Positions 30,157 to 31,501 of a DNA stretch of 31,501 nt are shown here, in pieces. The stretch lies in the NCBI GenBank assembly GCA_002309305.1, contig DBWR01000074.1:60282-91782 (forward strand), read 5' to 3'. This DNA comes from Treponema sp. UBA1233 (GTDB taxonomy: Bacteria > Spirochaetota > Spirochaetia > Treponematales > Treponemataceae). Within the stretch, counting starts at the first letter, position 1. Each line of letters opens with the position of its first letter. Under the pieces are notes generated by a model. The model had not been told where the DNA came from. It worked only from the letters and a program-made list of their open reading frames with translations, and made no database searches. The translations under genes and the position numbers were made by a program.

Positions 30157-30701
30157 GTCATCTGGTGGCGCTTGGGCTCGGAACCAACAGGGAATTCAAC
30201 GGCCTTAATGGTCCCGGGCTTCTTGCGAGTGCATGCGTCAGCCTGTCCAGGTTTATCGCTTCCATGAGGTTTTCTGCGGTATACAGGACTGCTGCCATGT
30301 ATGTGACCGATCAGGACGACTTTTACAACATGGTGGTTGCAGGTCGTTATGAAGGTTCTCCCAGGTCACTTCTAAACGCCATTCATTCACTTGAGGCGGA
30401 ATTTGGAAGGGACAGGGAAAAGGAAATAAGGAACGGACCAAGGCCTCTGGATATCGACATAGAACTGTTTGCCAGACGCCGCATCGTTCAGGATGACCTG
30501 GTTGTCCCCCATGAGAGGATGACCGAAAGGGCATTTGTTTTGCGTCCCCTGCTTGATATTTTGGATAAAAATGCCGATGTTAATATATGGCCAAAAGGTT
30601 TTTATAGGGAAAAGCTGGAATCGCTTGCGGATCAGAAAATTGATCTGTGCATGTGCGAGGGTGACTTTAGAAACCTTGTAAAAAATGAAAGGCTAAAATA
30701 A
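30153..30701 (+). CDS. folK: 2-amino-4-hydroxy-6-hydroxymethyldihydropteridine pyrophosphokinase
   Basis: HPPK moves pyrophosphate from ATP to hydroxymethyl-dihydropterin in folate synthesis. 182 residues, slightly longer than E. coli FolK (about 160). The start LVALGLGTN and the signature NGPRPLDIDIELF (two metal-binding Asp) are unmistakable, followed by VVPHERMTERAFVLRPLLDI. The TTG at 30153 is preferred over the GTG at 30165: GGAGG (30141-30145) is 7 bases upstream, and TTGA shares bases with the recA stop codon. No other folate gene is visible in the window, so its coupling to recA is a matter of gene order rather than pathway. Confidence 0.94.
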   Translation: MSHLVALGLGTNREFNGLNGPGLLASACVSLSRFIASMRFSAVYRTAAMYVTDQDDFYNMVVAGRYEGSPRSLLNAIHSLEAEFGRDREKEIRNGPRPLDIDIELFARRRIVQDDLVVPHERMTERAFVLRPLLDILDKNADVNIWPKGFYREKLESLADQKIDLCMCEGDFRNLVKNERLK

Positions 30702-30732
30702 AAGGCTCAATATCAGCATAGAGGCAAAAGAA

Positions 30733-31491
30733 ATGGAAGAAACAGAAAAAGGTACCTCTTCAAGAAAATTTTTGGCGGGAAACTTTGAAGGCCCGCTTGA
30801 TTTATTGTTGAGTTTGATCCGTGAAAACAAGATAAACATTTATGACATTCCGATTGCGGAGATAACCGAACAGTATTTGGATTATCTTGACTATGCGGTG
30901 GAACTGAACCTTCAGGATTTGAGCGAGTTTTACCTGTGGGCGGCCAAGCTTGTGTGCATAAAGAGCCGCATGCTTTTACCTGTGGACGTAACGTATGACG
31001 GCGATGAGAGCATGGAAGACCCGCGTGAGGAACTTGTTGAGCAGTTGATTGAATACCAGAAATTCAAGAAGCTTTCAGAGCTTATGGAAGAGCAGGAAGA
31101 ACAGAGCGAGTGGAGTTTTGAACGCAAAAAGATAGAACGCATCTTGCCATTTGAGGACGATGAAACCCAGTGGGAAAAGATGGATACATGGCAGCTCCTT
31201 CAGGACATGCAGAAGATTTTCCGGAACCTTACCAACGTAAACCCGGACGAACGCATCCTTAACATGAAGGAAGAGATTACGCCAAACGAAAAGATTACGC
31301 TTATGAACGAGCTCCTTGAAAAAAACGGGGAATGCATGTTCACGGACTTGATAACAAGACGCGGAAATGAACTTGACGTAATATGCGCTTTTATGGCAAT
31401 CTTAGATGCCGTCAAGATGAAAATCGCTGACATATATCAAAACAGGATGTTTGGAGACATAAAGATATGCAAGAAGAAAGTGGCAGCATAG
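30733..31491 (+). CDS. scpA: Segregation and condensation protein A
   Basis: Kleisin subunit that bridges SMC heads in the bacterial condensin complex (SMC-ScpA-ScpB), needed for chromosome folding and segregation. 252 residues, within the family range. The N-terminal domain is typical: FEGPLDLLLSLIRENKINIYDIPIAEITEQYLDYL, then LSEFYLWAAKLVCIKSRMLLP. The C-terminal winged-helix end is present (MFTDLITRRGNELDVICAFMAILDAVKM). GAGG 9 bases before the ATG supports the start. It follows folK by 31 bases and overlaps the presumed scpB start by 25 bases, the usual scpA-scpB order. Confidence 0.96.
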   Translation: MEETEKGTSSRKFLAGNFEGPLDLLLSLIRENKINIYDIPIAEITEQYLDYLDYAVELNLQDLSEFYLWAAKLVCIKSRMLLPVDVTYDGDESMEDPREELVEQLIEYQKFKKLSELMEEQEEQSEWSFERKKIERILPFEDDETQWEKMDTWQLLQDMQKIFRNLTNVNPDERILNMKEEITPNEKITLMNELLEKNGECMFTDLITRRGNELDVICAFMAILDAVKMKIADIYQNRMFGDIKICKKKVAA

Positions 31492-31501
31492 AAGCACAGG
31501 A
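31467..31501 (+). CDS. scpB: Start of segregation and condensation protein B (cut by window end)
   Basis: An ATG at 31467 in a different frame from scpA opens MQEESGSIEAQ and runs to the window end. GGAG lies 11 bases upstream. The position, overlapping the end of scpA, is where scpB normally starts. Only 11 residues are visible, so the call rests on gene order. Confidence 0.5.
   Translation, partial: MQEESGSIEAQ

Overview
The window looks like chromosomal DNA of a host-associated spirochaete, most likely a gut, rumen or oral Treponema. This is an inference (about 65% sure). It rests on moderate GC, many short secreted or lipoprotein genes of no known family, a TAXI-type TRAP transporter, SH3b and long coiled-coil secreted proteins, and the order recA-folK-scpA-(scpB). 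There is no 16S gene or other decisive marker. No insertion sequence, prophage or CRISPR array is visible.

Layout. 1-4552 (+): the 3' part of valS, an HD-domain hydrolase and a 740-residue membrane protein, closed by a convergent acyl-CoA thioesterase. 5038-8596 (+): a TRAP transporter operon (TAXI binding lipoprotein, DUF1850 protein, fused permease) with its own promoter. 8626-16943: an accessory block of single-gene functions (SH3b secreted protein, 2H phosphoesterase, GNAT, AraC/GyrI-like regulator, CAT-like acetyltransferase, DinB-DUF3795 protein, PNPOx-like flavoprotein, TetR regulator, membrane-embedded serine hydrolase). 16988-18909: leuA (2-isopropylmalate synthase, long type) behind what reads as a complete leucine attenuator: promoter, leader peptide with four consecutive Leu codons, UUCG terminator and candidate alternative pairings. 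18906-19966 (-): a CXXC mini-protein and a polyferredoxin-like membrane protein in one overlapping operon. 20004-22627: small secreted, lipoprotein and hypothetical genes, with tRNA-Gly(CCC) directly in front of one of them. 22838-31501 (+): rpe, a giant secreted coiled-coil protein, a secreted beta-rich protein, a TPR membrane protein, then recA, folK, scpA and the start of scpB.

The most interesting signals are regulatory. (1) The leu attenuator. (2) Three promoters whose -10 boxes end only 7-8 bases before the start codon, with no Shine-Dalgarno site: the leu leader peptide, the CXXC protein and rpe. A fourth gene begins two bases after a tRNA 3' end. Together they suggest leaderless translation in this organism. 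(3) A perfect 17-bp inverted repeat that overlaps the tetR transcription start. (4) All four convergent gene pairs overlap at their stop codons, three of them by exactly four bases (CTAA or CTAG).

Other points of note are a serine hydrolase whose two catalytic halves are separated by several membrane helices, and 22- and 11-residue periodic repeats in an 840-residue secreted coiled coil.
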